Shown: positions 8,919-17,352 of the stretch, piece after piece | How the letters are laid out: the number at the start of each line of letters is the position of its first letter | Numbering within the stretch: position 1 is the first letter of the stretch | Source: CAYUXF01 sp964448755 | GTDB lineage: Bacteria > Margulisbacteria > Termititenacia > Termititenacales > CAYUXF01 | Assembly: GCA_964448755.1 (NCBI GenBank) | Contig: CAYUXF010000010.1 | Coordinates: 1-34,764, forward strand | DNA length: 34,764 nucleotides | Direction of reading: 5' to 3' | The notes under the pieces: generated by a model | Databases searched by the model: none | What the model was told of the DNA's origin: nothing | Seen by the model: only the letters and a program-made list of their open reading frames with translations | Position numbers and translations under genes: made by a program

Positions 8919-9964
8919 TCTTTAAAAACCTTTTTTAATTTTTCTGCCGAGTTTTGCCAGCTAAAATTTTTAACCCAAGCCAAGCCGTTCTTTATATTTT
9001 TTTCACGTTGTCCTTTATTTTTTAAAAGCATTCTCACTTTTACTAAAAAATCTTTTTTGTCATATGGATCAAAAAAAAGAGCATTGCCACCGGAAACTTC
9101 CGGCAAAGAAGAAGAAGCTGCACATAAAACAGAAACTCCGCAAGCCAAAGCTTCTAAGACCGGCAAACCAAAACCCTCATAGAGCGAAGGGAAAAGCAAT
9201 GCAACAGAATTTTTTAAAATTAGTTCCAGTTTTTTTTCTTCTAAATAACCAAGACTAATTATATTTTTTTTCTTCTTCATTGTGCTGTTGCCGGCTATTA
9301 CTACAGGCAAAGGCAACAAGCTTGCAGAAGCTTCAATAAGTTTAATATTTTTTCTGGGCGAACTTCCGCCATACATAAAAAAATATTTTGATGGCAATTT
9401 TAATTCTTTGCGCAAGGTCACAGTTTCTTTTTGCAAAACTTTTTGATTAAATCTTTTAAAATTACAGCCATTGGCAATAACCTTTATTTTTTTTGGCAAT
9501 ACATCATAATATTTAGTTATCTCTTTTTTGGAAAACTCCGAAACAGTTATTAAGCTTTTAACTTTTTTAAATAATTTAGCCGTATAATAAGGAAGCTGTT
9601 CTTCCTCCTCATAATATTTACTGACCATATCGTGTACTGCTAAAAAATATTTTCTAGCAGGAATAACTCTATTAGCGTGCACTCCTATCTGATAAAACAC
9701 GTCAAATTTACCTAAAAAAAATCTCTCAAAAGGAATGCGTAAAAAATTTAAAAGCCTGGCCATTTTTAAAGGAATTTTTATTTTAATAACAGCAAACCCA
9801 TTCTCCTGCATCAATTCAACATGTTCATTAAGCCCTCGCCAACCAACGGCCAAATTAACAACCTGAACATCTAGAGCCTTCAGTGCTTTCATCTGCTCTA
9901 ACACAGCGTAAGCAATGCCAAATTTTTTCCGGCCAATTATACCGACATCAAAAATTACTTTCAT
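8915..9964 (-). CDS. GT4 family glycosyltransferase
   Basis: 349 residues from the preferred start. The motif EGFGLPVLEALACGVSV carries EX7E, SLPEVSGGNALFFDP follows, and FFMYGGSSPRKNIKLI marks the interdomain region, as in mannosyltransferase-type GT4 proteins. Start choice: the frame also opens at a TTG at 9979, but the ATG at 9964 has GGAG seven bases upstream and gives the four-base ATGA overlap with the gene before it, the same spacing as most of this operon. It should act on the cytoplasmic face in repeat-unit assembly. Confidence 0.87.
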   Translation of the reverse strand: MKVIFDVGIIGRKKFGIAYAVLEQMKALKALDVQVVNLAVGWRGLNEHVELMQENGFAVIKIKIPLKMARLLNFLRIPFERFFLGKFDVFYQIGVHANRVIPARKYFLAVHDMVSKYYEEEEQLPYYTAKLFKKVKSLITVSEFSKKEITKYYDVLPKKIKVIANGCNFKRFNQKVLQKETVTLRKELKLPSKYFFMYGGSSPRKNIKLIEASASLLPLPVVIAGNSTMKKKKNIISLGYLEEKKLELILKNSVALLFPSLYEGFGLPVLEALACGVSVLCAASSSLPEVSGGNALFFDPYDKKDFLVKVRMLLKNKGQREKNIKNGLAWVKNFSWQNSAEKLKKVFKE

Positions 9965-10848
9965 TTTAATTCTCCGCAATAACCTTTAAAATAATCAACA
10001 ATTCCTCTAAGCGCATAATTAACTCTGTTAATTTTATAAGTGCAGTTCTTAAAATTAAAAATCGTCAGAAACAACCAGCACAATTGCAGCAAAGACCAAC
10101 ACTTAACTGTTATTTTTTGCAGAAAAGTCCCCTGGTTTTTTATAAAAAATAACCTATTCCTATACCCGTAATAATATTGAGTTTTACTCCCGTGGCCGCC
10201 TAAACTAACAGAGACCTTATGCCAAATTTTGGCATTTTTAACTATCCACATTTGCCAGCCAGCTTTTCTTATTCTTACTGAAAGATCAGCATCCTCATAA
10301 TATAAAAAATATTTTTCGTTCATAAAGCCAATATCTTTAAATGCTCGTGTTCTAATAAACATTGAAGCACCGGTAATAAATTGGGTTTTTCTGTCCTTTG
10401 CCGGCAGATCATAAAAATGATCTGTTTGGCCTGTGTAGAAATTTATTTTTCCGCCGGAAAAACATATTTTATTTTTTTTATTATAAAAATAATTTACCGG
10501 TGAACAAATTGCACAATCAGGATGGGCTTCCATAAAATCAAACAGTAATTTTATAGTATTTTTTTCAACTACCGTATCATTATTTAAAAGCAATACATAG
10601 GGTATTTTTTCTTTTAGAGCTAATTTCAAGCCTATATTATTAGCAGCGGCAAACCCCCTGTTTTCTTTTAATTTTTTAATTAATAAAGAAGGATTTTTTC
10701 TCTGGATATTTTTAAGTTCTCTATCAATACTATTTTGATCTATTAATAAAATTTTAACTAGCGAGCTATCCTTAATAGAATTAATACAGGACTGAGTATC
10801 CTGATAATTTTTATAATTAACCAGTACTACTAAAACATTAGTTTTCAT
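9961..10848 (-). CDS. GT2 family glycosyltransferase
   Basis: 295 residues. GT-A fold with VLVVLVNYKNYQDTQSCI at the start, LLIDQNS, ENRGFAAANNIGL, the NND signature in VLLLNNDTVVE, and YYEDADLSVRIRKAGW as the acidic catalytic block. It resembles the GT2 enzyme at 4858-5739 in motif order but is clearly a different sequence. Both belong to the rhamnosyltransferase-like branch. The end overlaps the next GT4 start by four bases and the start overlaps the upstream gene by eleven. Donor sugar unknown. Confidence 0.87.
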   Translation of the reverse strand: MKTNVLVVLVNYKNYQDTQSCINSIKDSSLVKILLIDQNSIDRELKNIQRKNPSLLIKKLKENRGFAAANNIGLKLALKEKIPYVLLLNNDTVVEKNTIKLLFDFMEAHPDCAICSPVNYFYNKKNKICFSGGKINFYTGQTDHFYDLPAKDRKTQFITGASMFIRTRAFKDIGFMNEKYFLYYEDADLSVRIRKAGWQMWIVKNAKIWHKVSVSLGGHGSKTQYYYGYRNRLFFIKNQGTFLQKITVKCWSLLQLCWLFLTIFNFKNCTYKINRVNYALRGIVDYFKGYCGELK

Positions 10849-11842
10849 CCAGGACTTTTCTCCATTTTTTTAAAACTACCTGATAATCATATTTTTGCAG
10901 AACTTTTCTCTCTCCCTTTATTAAAACTTTTTGATTGTTATTTTTTAAAATACTTCTTATTTTCTTAACCCATAACACAGCATTAAGCGGCAACAAATAA
11001 CCATCTATTTCATTATCAATAATTTCATTAGGCCCAACATTAGGAGCAGCAACTACAAAACACCTGGCAGCCAGGGCCTCTATTAAAACCATACTAAAAA
11101 GCTCATATTTTGATGGCAAAATAAGAATTTTTGCTTCCTTAAAGAATCTCGCTATTTTTTTTTCTTCTTTAATAAAAGGGATGATTTTTACATTTGAATA
11201 GCCTGCAATTATTTTAAGATCAGGCCCTTCACCAACAAAAACAAATTGCTGCTCAGGCAATTTTTCAATAAGCTCTTTAATAAAAAAAAGATTTTTTTCC
11301 GGCATAAAACGACCAACAAATAAAATGCCCTTGCTTTTCTTTAAATTATTTTTAAATAATTTAAAATTAACCGCGTGCGGAATAACAAAAAGACGATCTT
11401 TTCTTTTTATGAATTTACTGATCTCTTGTTTGGCCTGTTCTGTTACTGTAACAATTTTTACTTTACTTAAAATATCAACCCAGCTTTTTTTTATTTTTGC
11501 TGTCCCTTTTATCGGCTGCGGCTCTTTTGTCCAAAAAGGCCAAGAAGTTTGATAAATACAATGATGTCTTTTTATTAACGGCTGAAACTTAAGGATCTCC
11601 TTATTGAACGGCTCTAAAGAAAAAATTATATCCTTGTTCAAATAAACAAATCTTAAAAAAAACCAATGACAACTATCACTTAAAATATTAATAAATCTTC
11701 TAATTTGCAAATTCTTAAAACTCTTAAAAAAATCCTTTATAGACGGAATGCCTAGTACCTTAAGCTTTAAATCTTGCGCTGATGTTAGAACACGATAATG
11801 CAAAATTGATCTAGCCGGATGTATAATATAGACTGTTCTCAT
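10838..11842 (-). CDS. GT4 family glycosyltransferase
   Basis: 334 residues. The N-terminal half is divergent (TVYIIHPARSILHYRVL). The donor-binding half is recognisable: GILFVGRFMPEKNLFFI, VFVGEGPDL, and PSKYELFSMVLIEALAARCFV, where the EX7E glutamates are kept but the usual FG is FS. GPNEIIDNEIDGYLL completes the motif. The ATG at 11842 overlaps the upstream stop (ATGA). It probably adds one residue of the repeat unit. Confidence 0.83.
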   Translation of the reverse strand: MRTVYIIHPARSILHYRVLTSAQDLKLKVLGIPSIKDFFKSFKNLQIRRFINILSDSCHWFFLRFVYLNKDIIFSLEPFNKEILKFQPLIKRHHCIYQTSWPFWTKEPQPIKGTAKIKKSWVDILSKVKIVTVTEQAKQEISKFIKRKDRLFVIPHAVNFKLFKNNLKKSKGILFVGRFMPEKNLFFIKELIEKLPEQQFVFVGEGPDLKIIAGYSNVKIIPFIKEEKKIARFFKEAKILILPSKYELFSMVLIEALAARCFVVAAPNVGPNEIIDNEIDGYLLPLNAVLWVKKIRSILKNNNQKVLIKGERKVLQKYDYQVVLKKWRKVLDEN

Positions 11843-12627
11843 TCTCGACCCTTAAAATATCTCAAGTAATCTTTATCGAAATTTTTATTTTTCTGACAAA
11901 GCCAATATAAATTAACTTCTTTCAAAAAAGTATAATTTGCCTGCAATAAAGCATAAATAAATCCTCTAGCACCGTAACGGAATTTTTTTTGTTTAAAATA
12001 CCATTCTATAAAAGTAACTGCCGGCTTTAATAATATTTTTAACTTGTTAGATCTTTTTTGTTTTTTATAGAGATCTTGCGCTTCAAAACTGGAATAAAAA
12101 TTAGTTTTCCTGACAAAAATATTAATATCAGGATGCGCATTATGTAAAAAATAACTGCTAATTACTCCAATTTTCCCGCTGACAGATACTTGTGTATGAG
12201 GAACTACACTTTTAAAATGTCCGCCTCTTTTAAAAAGCCGGATCGAGCCAGGTTTTTTAAAATCATTAAGCGCCGCACCCAAAAAATAATTTTTTTGACA
12301 AACTTTATAACCGGCATATTTATTACTTTTAATTTTCTCTTTTATTTCTTTTTTATAATCGTTCGTTAAGATCTCGTCGGCATCCACTAGTAATAACCAT
12401 TCATAACTAGCTTTTTTTATAGCATATTCTTTCTGTTCCTCAGCATTCCCATTTTTTTTATAAAAAAATACTTTATCTGTGTATTTCTTACAAATAGCGG
12501 CCGTTCTGTCCGTACTAAACATATCGACTACAACAATTTCATCGGCAAAATCCTTAAGGCTTTTTAAACATCTTTCAATATTTTTTTCTTCATTAAAAAC
12601 AGGAAGCAACACAGAAATTCTTGACAC
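11839..12627 (-). CDS. GT2 glycosyltransferase, WaaE/KdtX-like
   Basis: 262 residues. ISVLLPVFNEEKNIERCL, EIVVVDMFSTDRT and a true DXD-type motif in WLLLVDADEIL place it in the WaaE-like branch of GT2 (lipopolysaccharide core beta-glucosyltransferase relatives). This differs from the NND-type GT2 enzymes nearby. The start is GTG at 12627, supported by AGAGGTGATC ending a few bases upstream, an almost complete match to the 16S anti-Shine-Dalgarno and the best in the operon. That site includes the stop of the flippase gene. Substrate not determinable. Confidence 0.85.
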   Translation of the reverse strand: MSRISVLLPVFNEEKNIERCLKSLKDFADEIVVVDMFSTDRTAAICKKYTDKVFFYKKNGNAEEQKEYAIKKASYEWLLLVDADEILTNDYKKEIKEKIKSNKYAGYKVCQKNYFLGAALNDFKKPGSIRLFKRGGHFKSVVPHTQVSVSGKIGVISSYFLHNAHPDINIFVRKTNFYSSFEAQDLYKKQKRSNKLKILLKPAVTFIEWYFKQKKFRYGARGFIYALLQANYTFLKEVNLYWLCQKNKNFDKDYLRYFKGRE

Positions 12628-12630
12628 AGA

Positions 12631-14136
12631 TCACCTCTTTTTTATTAAATTCAATCTGGTAAATAAATATTTTTTTTCTGTATCTGAAAAAAAGAAAAAA
12701 CCAAATAAAGCAAAAAAAACAGCAATAAACAATACTGCGCCGGCCAATTTTAAATACATATCAAGAACAAAATATTTCAAAATATTTTTAATAATAACAA
12801 AACAAATCAAAAGTAAAAAAACTCTCGAAAAATAAAAAAACTGATAGCGAGACCATTTAATATCCAGGGCTTTAGCAACTAAAACAGGCTGAAAAATAAT
12901 TTTAGAAATTGCTACCGCTATTAAAGTCCCGAGCGCAATACCCGGAAGGCCCCAGCCAAAAAACTTTACAAAAACATAAGACAAGCCCACATTAAAAATA
13001 CCTTCCATAATTCTCAGCCAGGCATAATTATGGTGTTGGTCAAAAACATAAAGAATATTACTGGCCGGAGCTTGCGTTTTTTCAAAAAGAAAAGCGGTTG
13101 CCAGCAAAACCAGCGGCAAATAGGCGTTCAAGTAGTTCGCCCCTAGCCACAAAGTGATAAACTCTCTGCCCAGTAAAACTAGGCAAGCATATGAAATAAA
13201 AGAGAGCAACATGATCGTCTTCCAAACCAAAAAAAATGTTTCTTTTAGTTTTTCTTTTTGACCAGCACCGGCCTGTTGAAAAAAAATAGGATTTACTATT
13301 TCCATTAAAAAACCAAAAACATTAAAACCTTTGTTTTTTAGATCTTCTGCCACAGAATAATTGGTAATTAATTTTACAGAAAGTAAATAGCCAATCATTA
13401 AATTATCAACTTTATCTTTTAAAATACCCGCAATATTAACACCAAACGCTTTCAGACCATAAAAAACCATGTTTTGAATACTTTTTTTGTCGACCAGTTT
13501 ATTATTAAAAACAAGGGATTTATTTGTTTTTTTTACCAGCCAATACAAATAAAATTTAAAGATAATATTTACAATAATTCCCGTAGAGACAAAAGCTACC
13601 AAACCATAACCTTTGAACAAAACAAAAAAAACAAATAAAGCATGAAAAATTGTCTGACAAATAGTGACTATATAAATAGTATCCAACCTGACAGCTGCTT
13701 GCAATACCGACGTGTAGGGCGAGAAAACATAGTGAACTGCCAGATTAAAACCCATCAAAAAAAACAAAAAACAAAAAACAAAATTATTATTAATAAAAAA
13801 TATTACAACTGAAATTAAAACCGTTAAACAAAGAACCACTTTAGCAATTAAAAAAAACAAATAAACACCATTAGAAAAAGCCTTGTTTATTCTTTGCTTG
13901 TTTTTCTTACCAAAAGCTAGTCCCAACTCTCTGGTTAATGCACTTCCGGCACCTATTTCAGATAAAGACAAATAACTGATTAATGTGTTCAATAAAACCC
14001 ATAGACCATAATTATAATCACCTAAATTCTTAATTATATATGGCGTTAAAATAAAAAAAATAAAAAGAGAAATAAGAAAACTCAATAATTTGATCGGGAC
14101 CGCTCTGACTGCCAAATTAAATTTATCTTTTGTCAT
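12631..14136 (-). CDS. Wzx-type lipid-linked oligosaccharide flippase
   Basis: 501 residues with about fourteen hydrophobic segments. The N-terminal region (LSFLISLFIFFILTPYIIKNLG, then YGLWVLLNTLISYLSLSEIGAGSAL) has the feel of the polysaccharide_synt/MATE-like fold of Wzx proteins. Wzx moves undecaprenyl-linked repeat units from the inner to the outer leaflet of the cytoplasmic membrane. The ATG at 14136 has no convincing Shine-Dalgarno, and 11 bp separate it from the co-polymerase stop, so translation may be coupled. No other flippase is visible in the window. Confidence 0.87.
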   Translation of the reverse strand: MTKDKFNLAVRAVPIKLLSFLISLFIFFILTPYIIKNLGDYNYGLWVLLNTLISYLSLSEIGAGSALTRELGLAFGKKNKQRINKAFSNGVYLFFLIAKVVLCLTVLISVVIFFINNNFVFCFLFFLMGFNLAVHYVFSPYTSVLQAAVRLDTIYIVTICQTIFHALFVFFVLFKGYGLVAFVSTGIIVNIIFKFYLYWLVKKTNKSLVFNNKLVDKKSIQNMVFYGLKAFGVNIAGILKDKVDNLMIGYLLSVKLITNYSVAEDLKNKGFNVFGFLMEIVNPIFFQQAGAGQKEKLKETFFLVWKTIMLLSFISYACLVLLGREFITLWLGANYLNAYLPLVLLATAFLFEKTQAPASNILYVFDQHHNYAWLRIMEGIFNVGLSYVFVKFFGWGLPGIALGTLIAVAISKIIFQPVLVAKALDIKWSRYQFFYFSRVFLLLICFVIIKNILKYFVLDMYLKLAGAVLFIAVFFALFGFFFFSDTEKKYLFTRLNLIKKR

Positions 14137-14147
14137 AATTTAAATTT

Positions 14148-15989
14148 TCACAACAACTGATAACCTATTATATTAATATTATTTTTAAAATATTTTTTAA
14201 CGCCAAGCATAGCCTTTTTAAAGTTATGTCCAGTTTCGTTTAAAAGATCAACTAATACACAAATATTATCCGCCTGCTGAAAAACAACCAGACTATCCGC
14301 CACATTTAAATTGCCCGGCACGAGAACAAAGACCAATTCAAAATCTTTTTTAAATTTTTTCAGCAATTGCCCAAACAAAGGCAAAGAAAGCAAGTCCGCC
14401 GGCGCCTCAACCGGCCCGCCGGAAGGAAGTAACGACACACTGGAATACTCCTCACTTTTAATATAGAGCGCTTCTGTCAGCAAACTATCTACCGCACCGG
14501 TCAAAAGATCTTTCAACCCTTGCGGCTGTTCTTTATCTTTCTCAGCAAAAAAACCGCTCCGGAAATCGGCATCGATCATTAAAACTTTTTTGCCAATATT
14601 TTCCAGCGAAACCGCCAAACGCGGTATAATTTCCTTATAATTTTCACCGCCCAGATCTAGCACGGCAAAAACCTTGTGATTGCCCTTGATATCAAACAAC
14701 ATTTTAGTCCGCAATAAACTATATTCTTCTTTTTTTTCAGACAAGATTAATTTGTTTTTTTTCAAAAAGCCTTTCGGCGTTAAACTGACTTCGCCCCAAA
14801 AATTGCAGTCTTCTCCGGAAAGATCTTCTATTTTTATTTTTTCCGGCTCCAGATAATTATTAAAAAGAACTATCGTTATCCCCATCAGCAAACCAAGGAC
14901 CATAGCCAACCCGAATATTCTAGCCGGCTGTTTATTGATTGGCAGCGGATCAAACATAGGCCCTTTAATGTCTTGTATTAACAAGTTTTTATATAAATAG
15001 GCCATTTGCAATTGATTCTTATACTCAATTAATTTATTGAGTTTGTCTTGCTCAACTTTTAAACCATTAATTTTTATCAAAATATCTTTATCATATTTTT
15101 TAAGGTAATTAAGCTCCCCGTCTAGTCTATTTAATTCCATGGCATAGCTGGCTGTCATATTTTTCTTGCCGCGCAGCAACATCTCTGTGGTCCGAAGTTT
15201 TTGCAAACTATCCTGCAAAATAGCAGTCAGCTCTTTTTTATGAGCCTCTGTTTTTGTTTTTCTAAGAGCAGCTTTCAGCTCGGAAATTCTATTTCTCAAT
15301 TTAATAATTATTGGATTATTTTCAATATCATCTATGTTTTTACTGCGATCTACTTTTAAATTTGTCAGAACATATTCCTGGTCTTTTATGTATGTATAAA
15401 GATCAATATATTTAAACTTTTTTATTCTGGCCGGAATAAACGCTTCCAGTTTATTAATTCTTTCAATAACAATTCTAATTTGCTCATCTAAAACTTCCAT
15501 AGCCAATTTTTTTTCACGCATTTTTTTAGTGGAATAATCTGTTTTAATATTATCCACAAAAAACTTAGCGACCTCTCTGCTCAGCAAAGGGTTATTAGCC
15601 TGAAAACTTAAAAAAATGAGGTTATAGTCTTTCTCTACTGTTCTGGCAAAAAAAGTTGTGCCGTCTAATTTAGGCCCAACTTTTTTGTTGTTTTTCTGAG
15701 AAAAAGTGCTGAAAAATTCTTCTTGATAAACCTCCGATATTAAAAAATCTACAAACTCCTTGGTGGCGGCCTGCTTCTCTTTTTCAATATCGGTCGGCTT
15801 TTTTTTATCGGCAATTTCCGAAAGAATTTCGGCCAAAGGGTCTTTGTCTACCCGCATTAAAACACTGGCCTCATAAACAGGAGCTTTTAAAAAATAGACC
15901 AATATTGTAAAAACCAGCGTTAGAACAAAAATACCGCCAATGATCCAGCGCCCTTTTTTTAATATATCTATTAACTCTCTGATTTCCAT
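14148..15989 (-). CDS. Wzz/GumC-type polysaccharide co-polymerase with degenerate tyrosine-kinase domain
   Basis: 613 residues. The N-terminal membrane segment (about 14-34) starts the Wzz domain. A long periplasmic coiled-coil region (about 160-340) follows, and a second membrane segment (about 358-378) is preceded by the proline-rich stretch DPLPINKQPARIFG. The cytoplasmic C-terminus has the shape of a BY-kinase, with Walker A' VLMIDADFRSG at 469-479. However, the Walker A P-loop is replaced by LDLGGENYKEI (about 444-454), the Walker B aspartate is lost (FELVFVLVPG, about 550-559), and the C-terminus NIIGYQLL has no tyrosine cluster. It should set chain length; catalysis is unlikely. It follows the exporter gene by three bases. 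Confidence 0.88.
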   Translation of the reverse strand: MEIRELIDILKKGRWIIGGIFVLTLVFTILVYFLKAPVYEASVLMRVDKDPLAEILSEIADKKKPTDIEKEKQAATKEFVDFLISEVYQEEFFSTFSQKNNKKVGPKLDGTTFFARTVEKDYNLIFLSFQANNPLLSREVAKFFVDNIKTDYSTKKMREKKLAMEVLDEQIRIVIERINKLEAFIPARIKKFKYIDLYTYIKDQEYVLTNLKVDRSKNIDDIENNPIIIKLRNRISELKAALRKTKTEAHKKELTAILQDSLQKLRTTEMLLRGKKNMTASYAMELNRLDGELNYLKKYDKDILIKINGLKVEQDKLNKLIEYKNQLQMAYLYKNLLIQDIKGPMFDPLPINKQPARIFGLAMVLGLLMGITIVLFNNYLEPEKIKIEDLSGEDCNFWGEVSLTPKGFLKKNKLILSEKKEEYSLLRTKMLFDIKGNHKVFAVLDLGGENYKEIIPRLAVSLENIGKKVLMIDADFRSGFFAEKDKEQPQGLKDLLTGAVDSLLTEALYIKSEEYSSVSLLPSGGPVEAPADLLSLPLFGQLLKKFKKDFELVFVLVPGNLNVADSLVVFQQADNICVLVDLLNETGHNFKKAMLGVKKYFKNNINIIGYQLL

Positions 15990-15992
15990 TAT

Positions 15993-16982
15993 TTAATTTC
16001 TTTCAAAATAATAGGTTGTAGCATCATCAAAGGTCTGCGGATATTTAATAGTTTCTCTAAATAATATCAGGTCAGAAAAAACATCGCGCCATTTAGCAAT
16101 AAAATTTTTCGGCACATAAATAATAGTTCCCGGCTTGATTTCTACCTTCCCAGTAGCTTCTTTAATCGCTAAAAACTCATTCATTTTAACTCTGACATTA
16201 TTTTCTTTATTTTCTTTATCATTAATTATATAAACATCTTTACTGGCATAGCGGGTAAAGCCGCCGGCATAGGCAATATAATCGGAGAGCGTCAACGCCG
16301 GATCATAAACTTTAACACCGTTTAAAGCCAAGTTACTTACTTCGCCAAAAATAAAAACAAACTCTTTTTTATTGGGGACATAAACATGCGTATCGTTATT
16401 GAGCACATATTTAGAGCGGGCCTGGTCATCAAGCGCCACCTCTTCTTTACGTCCATCTCTTTCAATTACAATATGACTGCGATTGCTGTTGTTACTGTAA
16501 CCGCCGGCTTTAGCAACTAAGGCCGCCAAATTATTGCTGTAGCCATCCTCTGGGATTTTATACAAACCAGGGGCGCTAACTGCACCCATCACATAAACGT
16601 TAATATTCTTTACATCCAAAATATTTATTACTACGCGCGGGTCAGCGTCATAAATTTTAGCCGCTTCGGCAATCTCTTTTTCCAGGTCGGCTATTTTTTT
16701 ATTTTTAACTTTAAATTGGCCAAGGAGCGGCATATTGATAATACCAGCATAAGTAATACTAAAACGGTTTTCGTTAAATTTCTCGCCAACCTCAAACGGC
16801 TTATAGCCAATTACTTTTTCTTTATAAAGATAGATCAGTTCATTGCCCAGCTGGTCAAAAATCTCTATAAAGACTTCGTCGCCTGGTCCAAGAATATAAT
16901 CGGGATTATCGGAAGCAAAAAGTGCTGAAAAAAAGAGCACTGACGCAAGAAAAAAAACTATTAAATAATTTTTTAAGAACAT
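15993..16982 (-). CDS. Wza/GumB-type polysaccharide export protein (SLBB)
   Basis: 329 residues from the preferred start. The signal peptide MFLKNYLIVFFLASVLFFSALFA is followed by the Poly_export domain, beginning at PDYILGPGDEVFIEIFDQ, and then SLBB-type repeats (VYVMGAVSAPGLYKIPEDG and VFIFGEVSNLALNGVKVYD). Homologues form the outer-membrane or periplasm-spanning channel for exopolysaccharide. There is no lipobox cysteine, unlike classical Wza lipoproteins. The frame also opens at TTG 17003, but ATG 16982 gives a cleaner signal peptide and has G-rich sequence upstream. It is the first gene of the operon, 34 bases after a probable transcription start. Confidence 0.87.
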   Translation of the reverse strand: MFLKNYLIVFFLASVLFFSALFASDNPDYILGPGDEVFIEIFDQLGNELIYLYKEKVIGYKPFEVGEKFNENRFSITYAGIINMPLLGQFKVKNKKIADLEKEIAEAAKIYDADPRVVINILDVKNINVYVMGAVSAPGLYKIPEDGYSNNLAALVAKAGGYSNNSNRSHIVIERDGRKEEVALDDQARSKYVLNNDTHVYVPNKKEFVFIFGEVSNLALNGVKVYDPALTLSDYIAYAGGFTRYASKDVYIINDKENKENNVRVKMNEFLAIKEATGKVEIKPGTIIYVPKNFIAKWRDVFSDLILFRETIKYPQTFDDATTYYFERN

Positions 16983-17022
16983 CCCCCAAAAACCCCGCCC
17001 CAAAAAAGTCTTAACATAATAT

Positions 17023-17051
17023 ATTATACTATAATAATAGAAAATCGTCCT
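17023..17051 (-). promoter_or_regulatory. Probable promoter of the glycan operon
   Basis: On the minus strand, a perfect TATAAT lies at 17028-17023. A weak -35 box (AGGACG, 17051-17046) sits 17 bases upstream. Transcription would start near 17016, giving a leader of about 34 bases before the exporter ATG at 16982. No other clear promoter is seen in the 16 kb of overlapping genes downstream, so this may drive the whole operon. Confidence 0.5.
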
Positions 17052-17068
17052 CTGTGCGGTCCTAAACT

Positions 17069-17115
17069 ATTACCCTAAAAAAATGAATCAGTCTTTTTAA
17101 AAGAACGATTACCCT
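17069..17115. repeat. ATTACCCT direct repeat in the divergent intergenic region
   Basis: The octamer ATTACCCT occurs at 17069-17076 and again at 17108-17115, 39 bases apart. It lies between the glycan operon promoter and the small plus-strand gene at 17149. A related TTACCCCT is at 18471-18478, next to the next minus-strand gene, but that copy overlaps a ribosome binding site. The pair could be a regulator site; a chance match cannot be excluded. Confidence 0.25.
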
Positions 17116-17148
17116 CTAGATAAATTAAGGGGAACTAAAGGAGCGGTT

Positions 17149-17352
17149 ATGTTTGACAGCGTTGATTTTTTTAGGCATATTGTTTTATCTTTACACCCAC
17201 TCTCATTTACTATTATGGTCATTAAGGAAATGATAGATGTAAATAATAGTTATCTTGAACTTTATGATTGGCTGGGAAACTTTATCGGCATCAGTTATTA
17301 CTTTTTATTTGCCACTTTATTCAAGAAAAGTACCGCCGGAGCCAAAGCCTAA
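17149..17352 (+). CDS. Small membrane protein, unknown function
   Basis: 67 residues. Two hydrophobic stretches (about residues 9-24 and 44-60) are separated by a short charged region, suggesting a two-pass or hairpin membrane protein; the tail KKSTAGAKA is basic and small. The start is well supported by AAAGGAG seven bases before the ATG at 17149. It is divergent from the glycan operon and convergent with the glycosyltransferase at 17349-18470, with which it shares a four-base stop overlap. I do not recognise the family. Its place between two glycan transcription units suggests a link to glycan assembly, without proof. Confidence 0.6.
   Translation: MFDSVDFFRHIVLSLHPLSFTIMVIKEMIDVNNSYLELYDWLGNFIGISYYFLFATLFKKSTAGAKA

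Noticed and set aside
9965..9979. TTG start for the GT4 gene ending at 8915
   Set aside because: ATG 9964 has GGAG at proper spacing and the four-base overlap seen across the operon; the TTG has neither.
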